64,000 nt of DNA. Source: Calliphora vicina. Lineage: Eukaryota; Arthropoda; Insecta; Diptera; Calliphoridae. Of this stretch, positions 1-10,944 are shown in pieces. The DNA lies in NCBI RefSeq assembly GCF_958450345.1, contig NC_088783.1, forward strand, positions 87,131,895 through 87,195,894, written 5' to 3'. Below the pieces are notes generated by a model. It made no database searches and was not told the origin of the DNA. It saw nothing but the letters and a program-made list of their open reading frames with translations. The stretch's first letter is position 1. Every line of letters begins with the position of its first letter. The position numbers and the translations under genes are program-made.

Positions 1-2203
1 GTTCACTATAGTCACAAAAATAGGTATTTAGAAAGTACATTTTCAAAAGTCGACCTTAATTTTGTGTTTATCGATATTTATGTCTGTTTGTTTGTTTGTA
101 CCTCATTGTACCTCATTGGATCCTCTTGAAAGTTTTACTATTTTTTATTTTGAAATTTTAAGTGGAGTGGCACAAATGAGGTGGGAATGCATTCAATGAA
201 ACCAAAACAATATTACTTGGTACGTCTAGAGTCTAGACTAATAAAATTGGAGTCGTCGTCCAAAATGCTTCAATAATTGTACTGAAATTACCAAAGTTAT
301 TAGCACATGAATGTTTGACAACATATTGATTCAAGTGTCTTACCGTTATTAGATGAAGTACATAACAATTTTTTTCATTGGTAATTGAGCAAGCGACCAA
401 ATAATTTAGTTTTGAGCAATTCAAAATTAATTGAATTAATTAAACAAATTTTTTTCTGTGGGTATCAGATATGTTAGGGAGAATTCTATTGAAAATCAAT
501 AAATGGCTTAAATAGGATTAAATAATAACGACTAATTCTGTTAAGTCTGTTCAACATTTTTTACAAAGATCCGAAGCTCGCAGATAAATTCTGAACTGAT
601 TCATTGTTATGAATTTTTGTCACTTCATCTTAAGGACTGAATGATTCGATTAGCTACAAATTCGATTATCATAAGCAAAACCGTTTTCTATTCGACTATA
701 GTCTTTTTGTTACATATGTGATAAAAAAAGCTGAGTATACTGGGGGCATATTTATGAATAAATTGTTGAAATTATGAAATTACTTTTGTCAATCAAAAAT
801 CATAGAACAAACAATAAAATATTTTAATAAATGCATGACCTCAGTAAATGCAAATATGTATGTAAGTATGATGATGATCGTTATCAAGTGTTTTATCTAT
901 TTATTGTAGAACTCGTATATGAATAATAAATTGATTGAATAATGGTTGACAGTGATACCATCTATTTGTGCAAGTATTTATGTTTGTCATTCCCCTCCTT
1001 CTCTTATCGAATTTGGAATCTGATGGGAGTTCTTAAGGAAAAGAAAACAAAGAAGAGTTTGAGAACTCAATTTAAACAATTTACCAAAACAAACAACTTG
1101 CTTTCATTCATATACACACATACTAAAATATACTTACAGATACGGGTTTGAATATTACATTAACATACTTACATACATACTCGTACATACATATGCACTT
1201 ATTTACGTACTTTTTATTACAGTCGTACTCTAAAAGATAGCATGAATTACAATTAATCGAAATTTCATCACATTTGTGATATGGTGATATGGGTAATACT
1301 AACACCCATATTCATAAGAAATGTAAATTTATGTTCATACAAAATGTGTTATATACTTAAACCTTTGATTGATTTCAAATTGATTTTTTATTTTCAGCGC
1401 TGCGTTTTTAAATTGTTTGGTAAAATTATATAATGTTTAGACCAGGGTTCTCACAAGCTTTTTGTTTCACGGCTCCCAGATACATATAATTTATACTTCT
1501 TTTTTTTTCATTTAGAATTGCAATTGAAACCAAGATATTTACATTAATATTGTGAAATACTAAATTGAAATTCTGAAAAGGAAACCAATATTTAGAAAAA
1601 GCAAATTGAAAATGCGAAATCGAAATTAAAACTGAGAAAATACAAATTTAAGATTCGATATCCAGTTATTGTTAAGAAAAAACAAAATCCGTATTTAGAA
1701 AATACAAATTGAAATGAAAAAATAATTGAAATGGAAAATGGATTATTTCGGTAACGGTAACTTAAATGATTAATAAAATTTACCAACATTAAAATCAAAA
1801 TTTTGGACTTAGAACTTTTTCTACTGCTTAGTTTGTATTTTTTCATGTAGGTCTTTTTCATAGAACTTGTCTATCATTACATTTCTAATTTACTACGTTA
1901 TATTTTGCTTACTACAATGAAAGCATTGTATGTTTTTTTTGCATTTTTATTGTTTTTATTCAAAAAGTAATATGTAGAAAATGTAAATATTGTTTGGATT
2001 ATTGTAAAAAAAGAAACATTATTGGGGTTTTTACATGGTCTGCTATTAGTCATATTGTCATAATGTCCTAACATATTATAATAGTTGTTGTTGTTTTTTA
2101 AACAAAAAAAGTATTATTTTATGACAAAACAATAAACATTTCAAATATTGTTATTAGTAGATCGTGTGAATACCAAAATTTTATTCAGAAATATGAATAA
2201 CAA
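1..2203. other. AT-rich DNA without a gene
   Basis: No reading frame here has a recognisable domain, and stops are frequent in all frames. It holds TGTA microsatellite traces near 850-870 and 1160-1200, a degenerate A-rich repeat near 1530-1735, and near 2038-2090 a fragment related to the GGTCTGCTATTA MITE end seen at 34.2 kb and 45.5 kb. The rest is unassigned. Confidence 0.6.
1530..1735. repeat. Degenerate short tandem repeat, AGAAAATACAAATTGAAAT type
   Basis: Loose repeats of a motif close to TTAGAAAATACAAATTGAAA recur about every 20-25 bases with many substitutions and indels. A similar degenerate array lies at 63360-63510 at the other end of the window. It looks like an old minisatellite; the period is not exact. 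Confidence 0.4.
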
Positions 2204-2205
2204 TA

Positions 2206-2525
2206 CACTGTCCAACAAATTAAGACTTTTTGATTGGAACGGAATAACAACCCTAAAAGGGCATGTTGAGCAGATAATTTTTGTAGAATAAACTTATAGT
2301 CCAGCTGGTGTGATTTTTTTTACAGTGGTTGAATATTTTAATTTGTTGGTCGAAAAAAGTGAAAGTTAATGTGTGATAAATTTCTTATTGTCAGAGTTAC
2401 ATTGTGGAATTTTATGGTGATCATTTTTGTGGAAGATCTTAACCCTCTACCTCCTCTCTTTAGGGGTCAGTTTGACCTTTTTGTCGAGAAAATCATTGTA
2501 GAGAGAGACTTCAGGACTTTATTTG
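2206..2525 (+). mobile_element. Fragment of an interspersed repeat with CACTGTCCAACAAATT end
   Basis: A TA dinucleotide precedes CACTGTCCAACAAATTAAGA. The following 300 bases match, as reverse complement, the region 40540-40895, sharing blocks such as AATAAACTTATAGTCCAGCT and GTGGAAGATCTTAAC. The terminal CACTGT and adjacent TA fit a Tc1/mariner-type end, but the opposite end is not visible and no transposase is present. It is one end of a decayed DNA element or of a non-autonomous family. Frames through it are not genes. Confidence 0.55.
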
Positions 2526-2652
2526 CGCTCAACTACGCTGACATAATTTTCCATTTTTGGTTGAAGACGTTAAAAAAATTAAACAATTTTTGGACTAATT
2601 GACAAGTAGTACGACTCTCTATTTTTTAAATTACTCTCTCGCATATAACGTG

Positions 2653-2745
2653 CAGGGGTGCCATATAATTTTGAAGAAAAATCGGCACCTTTGTCATAAA
2701 AAATCGGGAAATTATCGGCAATTAAAAAAACACTTGTTATAAATG
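2653..2745 (+). mobile_element. Probable hAT terminal fragment
   Basis: CAGGGGTGCCATATAATTTT followed by the subterminal motif AAAAATCGGCACC resembles, in inverse orientation, the end at 10565-10652 (CAGGCCTGCTAGATTTGCC with AAAGTGCCGATTTCG). CAGG-type starts with short subterminal repeats suit hAT ends. The partner end and 8-bp duplication were not found. Confidence 0.35.
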
Positions 2746-2867
2746 TATGAATTCCAATATTTTTATTAAAAAAATATATATCAAAACAAAATAAATCAAT
2801 TCAGCAATCTACATATTAATGTTATGGTATACAAAGATAAAGTTTTATGTCTGAATTTTCATTATTT

Positions 2868-3340
2868 TTATACCCTTCACCATGAGTGGCAAGGGTATAT
2901 ATAAGTTTGTCATTCCGTTTGTAATTTCCACATTTTTCATTTGCGACCCCATAAAGTATATATATTCTGGATCGTTATAGATAGCGGAATCGATATAGCC
3001 ATGTCCGTCTGTCCGTCTGTCCGTCTGTCCGTCTGTGTGTTGAAATCAACTTTCCGAAGCCCCCAAATAACATACATACATGATTCATATATCAATATCT
3101 CCGGAATTCTTCCGGCTCGGTTGCTATTTAAAATCGAGAAAATCGGTCCACAAATGGCTGAGATATAAGGAAAAAACCAGGACAACCTCGATTTTTTACC
3201 TATTTTTGACCTATATCTGGATTACTAAGTCATTAATATAGACAATATGGATATCTAATGATAGATATTTCAGAGACCTTTGCATCGACGTATATAAGTC
3301 CATAGTAAGTTGGACCTGGGCTGAGATATAACCAAAAAAA
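2868..3340 (+). mobile_element. DINE-1/Helentron-like non-autonomous element, 5' part
   Basis: The segment begins with the inverted pair TACCCTT...AAGGGTA, then GACCCCATAAAGTATATATA, TAGCCATGTCCGTCTGTCCG and a short GTCC/GTCT tract. This order is characteristic of the DINE-1 (INE-1) Helentron-related family of flies. The 3' terminal hairpin is missing, so the copy is truncated. Related copies lie at 4466-9283, 17189-17555 and 43983-44785. Confidence 0.75.
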
Positions 3341-3457
3341 CCAAAACACAATGTAATTTGTTATTGTTTTCCATGACGTCATGCAAATATATGTATAATA
3401 ACAAACAAATCTTTATTTGTATGTATGTATGTATGTGTTTTTTTGTCAATCTTCAGC

Positions 3458-3689
3458 AATGCGAATTTATATACCAGGTGGTGTCGATTCTACAACAAGT
3501 ATAACATTTACAAAAACCACTTGCAATTTGTTTTTGTTTATGTGGTTTAAGCTGTCAAAGTTTGCCTGTTGTTTGTGTTACTTTTACGTTTGTTGTAGCA
3601 TTCGCCGCAACAATCACAGGATAATTGACAGCTCAAACAGCATTAATCAGCTGTGCTATCAACACCAGCTAGTATATAAATTCGCATTG
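3458..3689. mobile_element. MITE with AATGCGAATTTATATAC inverted ends
   Basis: The left end CAATGCGAATTTATATACCA is the inverse of the right end, with a few differences, across more than 30 bases. The element is about 232 bp and non-coding. The copy at 4170-4359 has similar CAAGGCGAAT ends. A CAA...TTG terminus fits hAT-like MITEs, but a clear 8-bp duplication is not visible for this copy. Confidence 0.6.
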
Positions 3690-4169
3690 AGAGAGAGCTT
3701 TTTATAATGTGTTCTCAAAAGAGCAACTCTCTCACGCGTACACAGAACCAGTGTTGCTATATGTTTTTTGAAGAAAACTTTTTATTTCTAAGTACATACT
3801 AAAATTACAAAACCCAATTCGTACATATATGAGATAATTTATGTGAATTTGGTGCTGGAGACACTTTCAATATATTCAAATCAATCTCCCCATTTCGTGA
3901 ATGAATTTGGGGACTATCATTTTGAAATCATCGGTTCAACTTATTGATATCAATATTCCAAAAAAAATATTTTTTTAAAAATAAAACTTTTTGCGTCTCA
4001 AAAACCTTGCTAAAAAGGGAAAACTTAACATATGGTAACACTGCACAGAACCATATTGTACAAAAACAACAACCACGTTGTTTGAGCACGTTGCTTTTGC
4101 GCTTATTTCATTTTTGTTGTTGTTTGTTGCTATTGTCAACAAATAATTGAGCAACGCAACCACTCCCAG

Positions 4170-4359
4170 CAAGGCGAATCTATAGAAGGTGACGACAGAA
4201 CTACAACATGTACAAAAACAACAGGTACTTTGTTTTTGTTAAAAGATAGTCGAACTGTCAAAGTTGCCTGTTGTTGTTTTTGCTTTTGGGTTTGTTGTAT
4301 TTTTCGCCACAACAATCACAAGTGAATTGACAGTTCACTTGTCTAAACAATTCGCCTTG
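4170..4359. mobile_element. MITE with CAAGGCGAAT inverted ends
   Basis: Ends CAAGGCGAAT and ATTCGCCTTG bound 190 bp. The flanks are ACTCCCAG on the left and ACTCCCAT on the right, a 7-of-8 direct repeat that fits a hAT target-site duplication. The interior has short inverted pieces such as ACTGTCAA/TTGACAGT. It belongs to the same family as 3458-3689. Confidence 0.65.
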
Positions 4360-5129
4360 ACTCCCATATTGTTATTCTATTTTTTTAGCCGTTTTTAAAC
4401 ATGAAAGTAAATAACAAACATTTCAGAAAAAGCTTTTTGTTCGATTGTTGTGTTTAATTCTTTTAATACCCTTCATCATAAGTGGCATGGCTATATACAT
4501 ATGTATATGTAAATTTGTCATTCCGTTTGCAATTTCTATAAAATTTTATGAAATTTCAACAGATTATGTAAACGATTCTATATTTGATTTGCTGTTACGG
4601 TTCCATATGTGTTCTCCTATTTTAAGATTTACTTTTAATCTTATATACAGGGATGGAAAATTATATTTTTGTTCCGTATTAAAATAGTATTAAAAAATTA
4701 CTTTCTTCATCACCAGAGTACTTAAAATTTTAATATTACTGTAGCTTTATGTTGTAAACAGTCGTCTGTTATCACAAAATTGTCTATAGAAAGTGCTGTT
4801 GAATACGAGATTTTCTATAGAAAATGCTGTTATAATAGACAAGATTTTTAAAGAAAATGCTGTTTTTCATACGATTTTCTATAGAAAATACTGTTATACA
4901 CAACATGTCCAAAAAATATAGTTATACACAAGATTTTCTATAGAAAATTATTTTATTTTCTATAGAAAAATGTTACACTCAAGATTTTCAACAGAAAATA
5001 TCGTTATACTTAAGATTTTCTACAGCAAATATTGTTATACACAAGATTGTTTATAGAAAATATTGGTCTACGCAAGACTTGCTATAGAAAATATTGTTCT
5101 ACGCAAGATTTGCTATAGAAAATATTGTT

Positions 5130-5760
5130 CTACACAAGATTTTCTATAGAAAATATTGTTCTACACAAGATTTTCTATAGAAAATATTGTTCTACACAAG
5201 ATTTTCTATAGAAAATATTGTTCTACACAAGATTTTCTATAGAAAATATTGTTCTACACAAGATTTTCTATAGAAAATATTGTTCTACACAAGATTTTCT
5301 ATAGAAAATATTGTTCTACACAAGATTTTCTATAGAAAATATTGTTCTACACAAGATTTTCTATAGAAAATATTGTTCTACACAAGATTTTCTATAGAAA
5401 ATATTGTTCTACACAAGATTTTTCTATAGAAAATATAGTTCTACACAAGATTTTCTATAGAAAATATTGTTCTACACAAGATTTTCTATAGAAAATATTG
5501 TTCTACACAAGATTTTCTATAGAAAATATTGTTCTACACAAGATTCTCTATAAAAAATATTGTTATACACAAGATTTTCTATAGAAAATATTGTTCTACA
5601 CAAGATTTTCTATAGAAAATATTGTTCTACACAAGATTTTCTATAGAAAATATTGTTCTACACAAGATTTTCTATAGAAAACATTGTTCTACACAAGATT
5701 TTCTATAGAAAATATTGTTCTACACAAGATTTTCTATAGAAAATGTTGTCCTACACTAGA
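5130..5760 (+). repeat. Array block I: TTGTTCTACACAAGA...AAAATA variant
   Basis: About twenty near-identical 31-bp units of the form TTGTTCTACACAAGATTTTC plus TATAGAAAATA, with rare one-base changes. Degenerate units flank it on both sides (4790-5100 and 5750-6000). Confidence 0.85.
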
Positions 5761-6007
5761 TTTTCTATAGAAAAAATCGTCATACACAAGATACTCAAGA
5801 TTTTCTATAGAAAATATTGTTCTATACAAGATTTTCTATAGAAAATATCGTCATACTCAAGATTTTCTATAGCAAATATTGTTATACTCAAGATTTTCTA
5901 CACAAAATATTTTCTATAGAAAATATTGCTCTACACAAGATTTTCGATAGAAAATATTGTTATAGACAAGATTTTCTACAGAAAATATTGTTATACACAA
6001 GATTTTC

Positions 6008-7345
6008 TATAGAAAATATTGTTATAGACAAGATTTTCTATAGAAAATATTGTTATAGACAAGATTTTCTATAGAAAATATTGTTATAGACAAGATTTTC
6101 TATAGAAAATATTGTTATAGACAAGATTTTCTATAGAAAATATTGTTATAGACAAGATTTTCTATAGAAAATATTGTTATAGACAAGATTTTCTATAGAA
6201 AATATTGTTATAGACAAGATTTTCTATAGAAAATATTGTTATAGACAAGATTTTCTATAGAAAATATTGTTATAGACAAGATTTTCTATAGAAAATATTG
6301 TTATAGACAAGATTTTCTATAGAAAATATTGTTATAGACAAGATTTTCTATAGAAAATATTGTTATAGACAAGATTTTCTATAGAAAATATTGTTATAGA
6401 CAAGATTTTCTATAGAAAATATTGTTATAGACAAGATTTTCTATAGAAAATATTGTTATAGACAAGATTTTCTATAGAAAATATTGTTATAGACAAGATT
6501 TTCTATAGAAAATATTGTTATAGACAAGATTTTCTATAGAAAATATTGTTATAGACAAGATTTTCTATAGAAAATATTGTTATAGACAAGATTTTCTATA
6601 GAAAATATTGTTATAGACAAGATTTTCTATAGAAAATATTGTTATAGACAAGATTTTCTATAGAAAATATTGTTATAGACAAGATTTTCTATAGAAAATA
6701 TTGTTATAGACAAGATTTTCTATAGAAAATATTGTTATAGACAAGATTTTCTATAGAAAATATTGTTATAGACAAGATTTTCTATAGAAAATATTGTTAT
6801 AGACAAGATTTTCTATAGAAAATATTGTTATAGACAAGATTTTCTATAGAAAATATTGTTATAGACAAGATTTTCTATAGAAAATATTGTTATAGACAAG
6901 ATTTTCTATAGAAAATATTGTTATAGACAAGATTTTCTATAGAAAATATTGTTATAGACAAGATTTTCTATAGAAAATATTGTTATAGACAAGATTTTCT
7001 ATAGAAAATATTGTTATAGACAAGATTTTCTATAGAAAATATTGTTATAGACAAGATTTTCTATAGAAAATATTGTTATAGACAAGATTTTCTATAGAAA
7101 ATATTGTTATAGACAAGATTTTCTATAGAAAATATTGTTATAGACAAGATTTTCTATAGAAAATATTGTTATAGACAAGATTTTCTATAGAAAATATTGT
7201 TATAGACAAGATTTTCTATAGAAAATATTGTTATAGACAAGATTTTCTATAGAAAATATTGTTATAGACAAGATTTTCTATAGAAAATATTGTTATAGAC
7301 AAGATTTTCTATAGAAAATATTGTTATAGACAAGATTTTCTATAG
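6008..7345 (+). repeat. Array block II: TTGTTATAGACAAGA variant, essentially perfect copies
   Basis: About 43 consecutive units appear identical by eye. They differ from the flanking blocks at the TATAGACA positions. Such uniformity between diverged flanks indicates recent local amplification, or an assembly that collapsed or copied reads. Confidence 0.85.
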
Positions 7346-8815
7346 AAAATGTTGTTCTACACAAGATTTTCTATAGAAAATATTGTTCTACACAAGATTT
7401 TCTATGGAAAATGTTGTTCTACACAAGATTTTCTATAGAAAATGTTGTTCTACACAAGATTTTCTATAGAAAATGTTGTTCTACACAAGATTTTCTATAG
7501 AAAATGTTGTTCTACACAAGATTTTCTATAGAAAATGTTGTTCTACACAAGATTTTCTATAGAAAATGTTGTTCTACACAAGATTTTCTATAGAAAATGT
7601 TGTTCTACACAAGATTTTCTATAGAAAATGTTGTTCTACACAAGATTTTCTATAGAAAATGTTGTTCTACACAAGATTTTCTATAGAAAATGTTGTTCTA
7701 CACAAGATTTTCTATAGAAAATGTTGTTCTACACAAGATTTTCTATAGAAAATGTTGTTCTACACAAGATTTTCTATAGAAAATGTTGTGTAGAACAACA
7801 TTTTCTATAGAAAATGTTGTTCTACACAAGTTTTCTATAGAAAATGTTGTTCTACACAAGTTTTCTATAGAAAATGTTGTTCTACACAAGATTTTCTATA
7901 GAAAATGTTGTTCTACACAAGATTTTCTATAGAAAATGTTGTTCTACACAAGATTTTCTATAGAAAATGTTGTTCTACATAAGATTTTCTATAGAAAATG
8001 TTGTTCTACATAAGATTTTCTATAGAAAATGTTGTTCTACACAAGATTTTCTATAGAAAATGTTGTTCTACACAAGATTTTCTATAGAAAATGTTGTTCT
8101 ACACAAGATTTTCTATAGAAAATGTTGTTCTACACAAGATTTTCTATAGAAAATGTTGTTCTACACAAGATTTTCTATAGAAAATGTTGTTCTACACAAG
8201 ATTTTCTATAGAAAATGTTGTTCTACACAAGATTTTCTATAGAAAATGTTGTTCTACACAAGATTTTCTATAGAAAATGTTGTTCTACACAAGATTTTCT
8301 ATAGAAAATGTTGTTCTACACAAGATTTTCTATAGAAAATGTTGTTCTACACAAGATTTTCTATAGAAAATGTTGTTCTACACAAGATTTTCTATAGAAA
8401 ATGTTGTTCTACACAAGATTTTCTATAGAAAATGTTGTTCTACACAAGATTTTCTATAGAAAATGTTGTTCTACACAAGATTTTCTATAGAAAATGTTGT
8501 TCTACACAAGATTTTCTATAGAAAATGTTGTTCTACACAAGGTTTTCTATAGAAAATGTTGTTCTACACAAGATTTTCTATAGAAAATGTTGTTCTACAC
8601 AAGATTTTCTATAGAAAATGTTGTTCTACACAAGTTTTCTATAGAAAATGTTGTTCTACACAAGTTTTCTATAGAAAATGTTGTTCTACACAAGATTTTC
8701 TATAGAAAATGTTGTTCTACACAAGATTTTCTATAGAAAATGTTGTTCTACACAAGATTTTCTATAGAAAATGTTGTTCTACACAAGATTTTCTATAGAA
8801 AATGTTGTTCTACAC
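7346..8815 (+). repeat. Array block III: TTGTTCTACACAAGA...AAAATG variant
   Basis: Units end in AAAATG rather than AAAATA. Several have a 2-base deletion (CACAAGTTTTC) near 7826, 7857, 8632 and 8663, which suggests higher-order duplication of short runs. The block contains the inverted junction at 7786-7829. Confidence 0.85.
7786..7829. repeat. 44-bp perfect palindrome at an inverted unit junction
   Basis: Around the central TTTTCTATAGAAAA the two sides are exact reverse complements out to 22 bases each. It arises because one half-unit is inverted relative to the array (GTAGAACAACA instead of TGTTGTTCTAC). No other inverted junction was noticed in the array. Confidence 0.85.
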
Positions 8816-9132
8816 AAGATTTTCTACAGCAAATGTTGTTCTACACAAGATTTTCTACAGCAAATGTTGTTCTACACAAGATTTTCTACAGCAAATGTTG
8901 TTCTACACAAGATTTTCTACAGCAAATGTTGTTCTACACAAGATTTTCTACAGAAAATGTTGTTCTATACAAGATTTTCTACAGAAAATGTTGTTCTATA
9001 CAAGATTTTCTACAGAAAATGTTGTTCTACACACGATTTTCTACAGAAAATGTTGTTCTTCACAAGATTTTCTACAGAAAATGTTGTACTACACAAGATT
9101 TTCTACAGAAAATGTTGTTCTACACAAGATTT
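8816..9132 (+). repeat. Array block IV: TCTACAGCAAATG / TCTACAGAAAATG variant
   Basis: About ten terminal units carry TCTACAG instead of TCTATAG, which breaks the central palindrome. The first four also have GCAAATG. The array ends in TTTTCTTTTTTTATACTC at 9130-9147. Confidence 0.8.
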
Positions 9133-9309
9133 TCTTTTTTTATACTCTGTTTATTCACTTGAGGTTAAAAAGGAAAAATTAGTCTTACTAACAATTGTTA
9201 TATTATTTCAGTTGTTATACCATCATATTAGGGTGGAGGGTATTTAAGATTCGGCACGGCCGAATATAGTACTCTTACTTGTTAATTTTTATTTATACAT
9301 ATGGGCAAT

Positions 9310-9690
9310 TCCATATCATCGTACGTGACATTTGTACGTACGAATAGATTTTGCAAAAATAAGAGTATCTGAAAAATAATTTGGTCTTTATGTTCCATTC
9401 AGAGGGTAATATATTTTAAAATAATAAAAAGTTCTTTCGAAATATTGTTGTCCAAAATATTGAGCGAAATAAGTGTATATCGTACGTGACATAAAACGGA
9501 AGTCATTTTGAGGTACATGTAGAATTATGCGAAAATATTCGAATCGTGAGAGGCGTTATGTTTTCTTTTAATTTCTTACACTAAACGAAATATTTTTCCT
9601 TTATAATCCGTCATATTTAAATAAAAACAATCTTTGGAAGATTTTATAATAAATAAAAATTAATATCGTACGTGACATAACGTACCTGAC
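9310..9690. repeat. Cluster of TCGTACGTGACAT motifs
   Basis: The 13-mer TCGTACGTGACAT occurs three times in direct orientation, near 9319, 9480 and 9666. A variant (ACGTACCTGACAG) lies near 9679 and an inverted TACGTAC core near 9334. Spaced direct motifs of this kind could be subterminal binding sites of a lost element. No transposon ends could be assigned, and 9690-10030 holds nothing else recognisable. Confidence 0.5.
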
Positions 9691-10032
9691 AGATTTTTCT
9701 CTTATAATAAAACAATATATATTCTGTAAATATATGTATACAAAAACTAAAAACGTGAATAGAAAATATATTCGGTTTCAATAAATAGTCAAATTCATTT
9801 CATACTACAAGCTAAGTTTTCGCTGCAATTTCAGCCTAAAACATACCTAAAACATTAACAAATTAAATATAATCAGTTTAGAGTATTATTTTTGTCTTTA
9901 AAATGTTGTAGTATGATCTAAATACTTACTTTCACATAGTAACTTTTTATTATTTTTGTGTTTTCAGTCGTGGTAGCTATTCTCGTGGAATAGCCCATTT
10001 GTAGATACATATATAGTAAATATATACTTTAA

Positions 10033-10398
10033 TTAATATGAGATAAATTCAAGTATTTTAGTTAAATATTTAAGTAAAAATAATGATGAAATGAAAATTG
10101 TTTTTAAATTTTTAAGAATACTATCTATAACAAAACAATTTGAAATGTAATATTTTAAAAAATCTTTAGAATAAAGAATACCTTCTAAATGTTCGTTTAC
10201 AAGGGAACAGCGAAATTTAGTTTTATTAAGATTGACCTGTCTGAAAATACGTTTAACATGCGCAGAAGAATGTGGCAGTATCATTATTTGTTGAATACAT
10301 TTTTCTAACAATGGGAAAGCAGATGTTTTGTCGACACGCTTTTCTCCACAAACTGTTTTCCAAAACGTTGGTAAATTAATTTCAAAATCATAATATAT
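10033..10398 (-). pseudogene. hAT transposase C-terminal (dimerisation) domain fragment
   Basis: The minus strand is open from 10398 to the stop just below 10033. It contains INLPTFWKTV, then FPLLEKCIQQIMILPHSSAH and VKRIFRQVNLNKTKFR, then LEGILYSKDF. The pattern of a PHSSA-x-V-x-RIF block followed by K-x-K and a final L-x-G-L helix is the hallmark of the hAT C-terminal dimerisation region. The expected VERIF Glu is Lys here. The frame closes upstream at a TAA (10399-10401), and no complete catalytic core precedes it. It is a relic with no expected function. Confidence 0.7.
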
Positions 10399-10564
10399 TT
10401 ATACTTTCCTTCCATAATAAATTGAGGATTAATCACATTTAAAGATTTAAAATTGTTATTTCCTTTTCAATCTCTAACAAAATAACATACATGTTTTGTT
10501 GAAGTATTTAGAGTTGCCAAAATAATCAATATTTATAAAGTATCCAAGTTTTTAGAACTAAGTA

Positions 10565-10652
10565 AAAAATTGAAGCAAAATTTGGAGCAAAAATCGCGAA
10601 ATCGGCACTTTGCTATTTTTAAGGTATAAAATCGGCAAATCTAGCAGGCCTG
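10565..10652. mobile_element. Candidate hAT terminus CAGGCCTGCTAGATTTGCC (read on the minus strand)
   Basis: Read on the minus strand the sequence begins CAGGCCTGCTAGATTTGCCG and contains AAAGTGCCGATTTCG, like the end at 2653. It could be the 5' boundary of the element carrying the domain at 10033-10398. The 8 bases outside are GTACCGTG; no matching duplication was seen. Confidence 0.35.
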
Positions 10653-10944
10653 GTACCGTGTGAATTAAACATGAGAGAATTAAACACATCAAAATACTTG
10701 AAATTTTAATTACGATTTTCCGAGTAAATAAAGGCCGAACCACGTTATTACACTTCTATAAAATATTTTACGAATTTTTTGAACAAATGAAAAAATAATT
10801 TTTTTTTTAATTTTTAACACTTAATTAATTTTATTTGTGGTAGAATTTCAACTATAGAACACAGTTTCAATTTTATAAAACTCAGTAGGTCTGGTGAAAA
10901 TTAAAAAGGCTGCAACACATCTACATTTTAGTCAAAGGGTCGGA

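Larger units (their letters stand above)
4790..9135 (+). repeat. 31-bp minisatellite array, about 140 units
   Basis: The unit is 31 bp. Its core is the palindrome TTTTCTATAGAAAA joined to a variable half (TTGTTCTACACAAGA or TTGTTATAGACAAGA). Dividing the span by the period gives about 140 copies. The left margin (4790-5100) is degenerate, while the interior is very homogeneous. Because 31 is not a multiple of three, frames can stay open for 100-160 codons with a cyclic peptide; those frames are artefacts of the repeat. Confidence 0.95.
4466..9283 (+). mobile_element. Helentron/DINE-1-like element carrying a giant minisatellite
   Basis: The left end is the DINE-1-type start ATACCCTTCATCATAAGTGG with TTTGTCATTCCGTTTGCAAT following, matching 2868-2940. 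The right end is AGATTCGGCACGGCCGAATA followed by TAGTACTCTTACTTGTT, the same short hairpin plus CTTGTT terminus found inverted at 17189 and 43983. Between the ends sits a 31-bp tandem array. DINE-1/Helentron elements are known to carry internal tandem repeats, so the array is best read as expanded from inside the element. There is no transposase coding capacity; the copy is non-autonomous. Confidence 0.7.

Noticed and set aside
5817..6074. 85-codon open frame in the satellite
   Set aside because: Same cause: a stop-free phase of the 31-mer between degenerate units.
4790..9135. CRISPR-like array (regular repeats)
   Set aside because: Units are contiguous 31-mers with no unique spacers, and the context is eukaryotic.
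8740..9247. Overlapping open frames of 126-158 codons in the satellite
   Set aside because: They are the three reading frames of a 31-bp repeat read cyclically; the peptide repeats (e.g. FYTRFS, IFYRKC) come from the DNA repeat, with no start context or domain.
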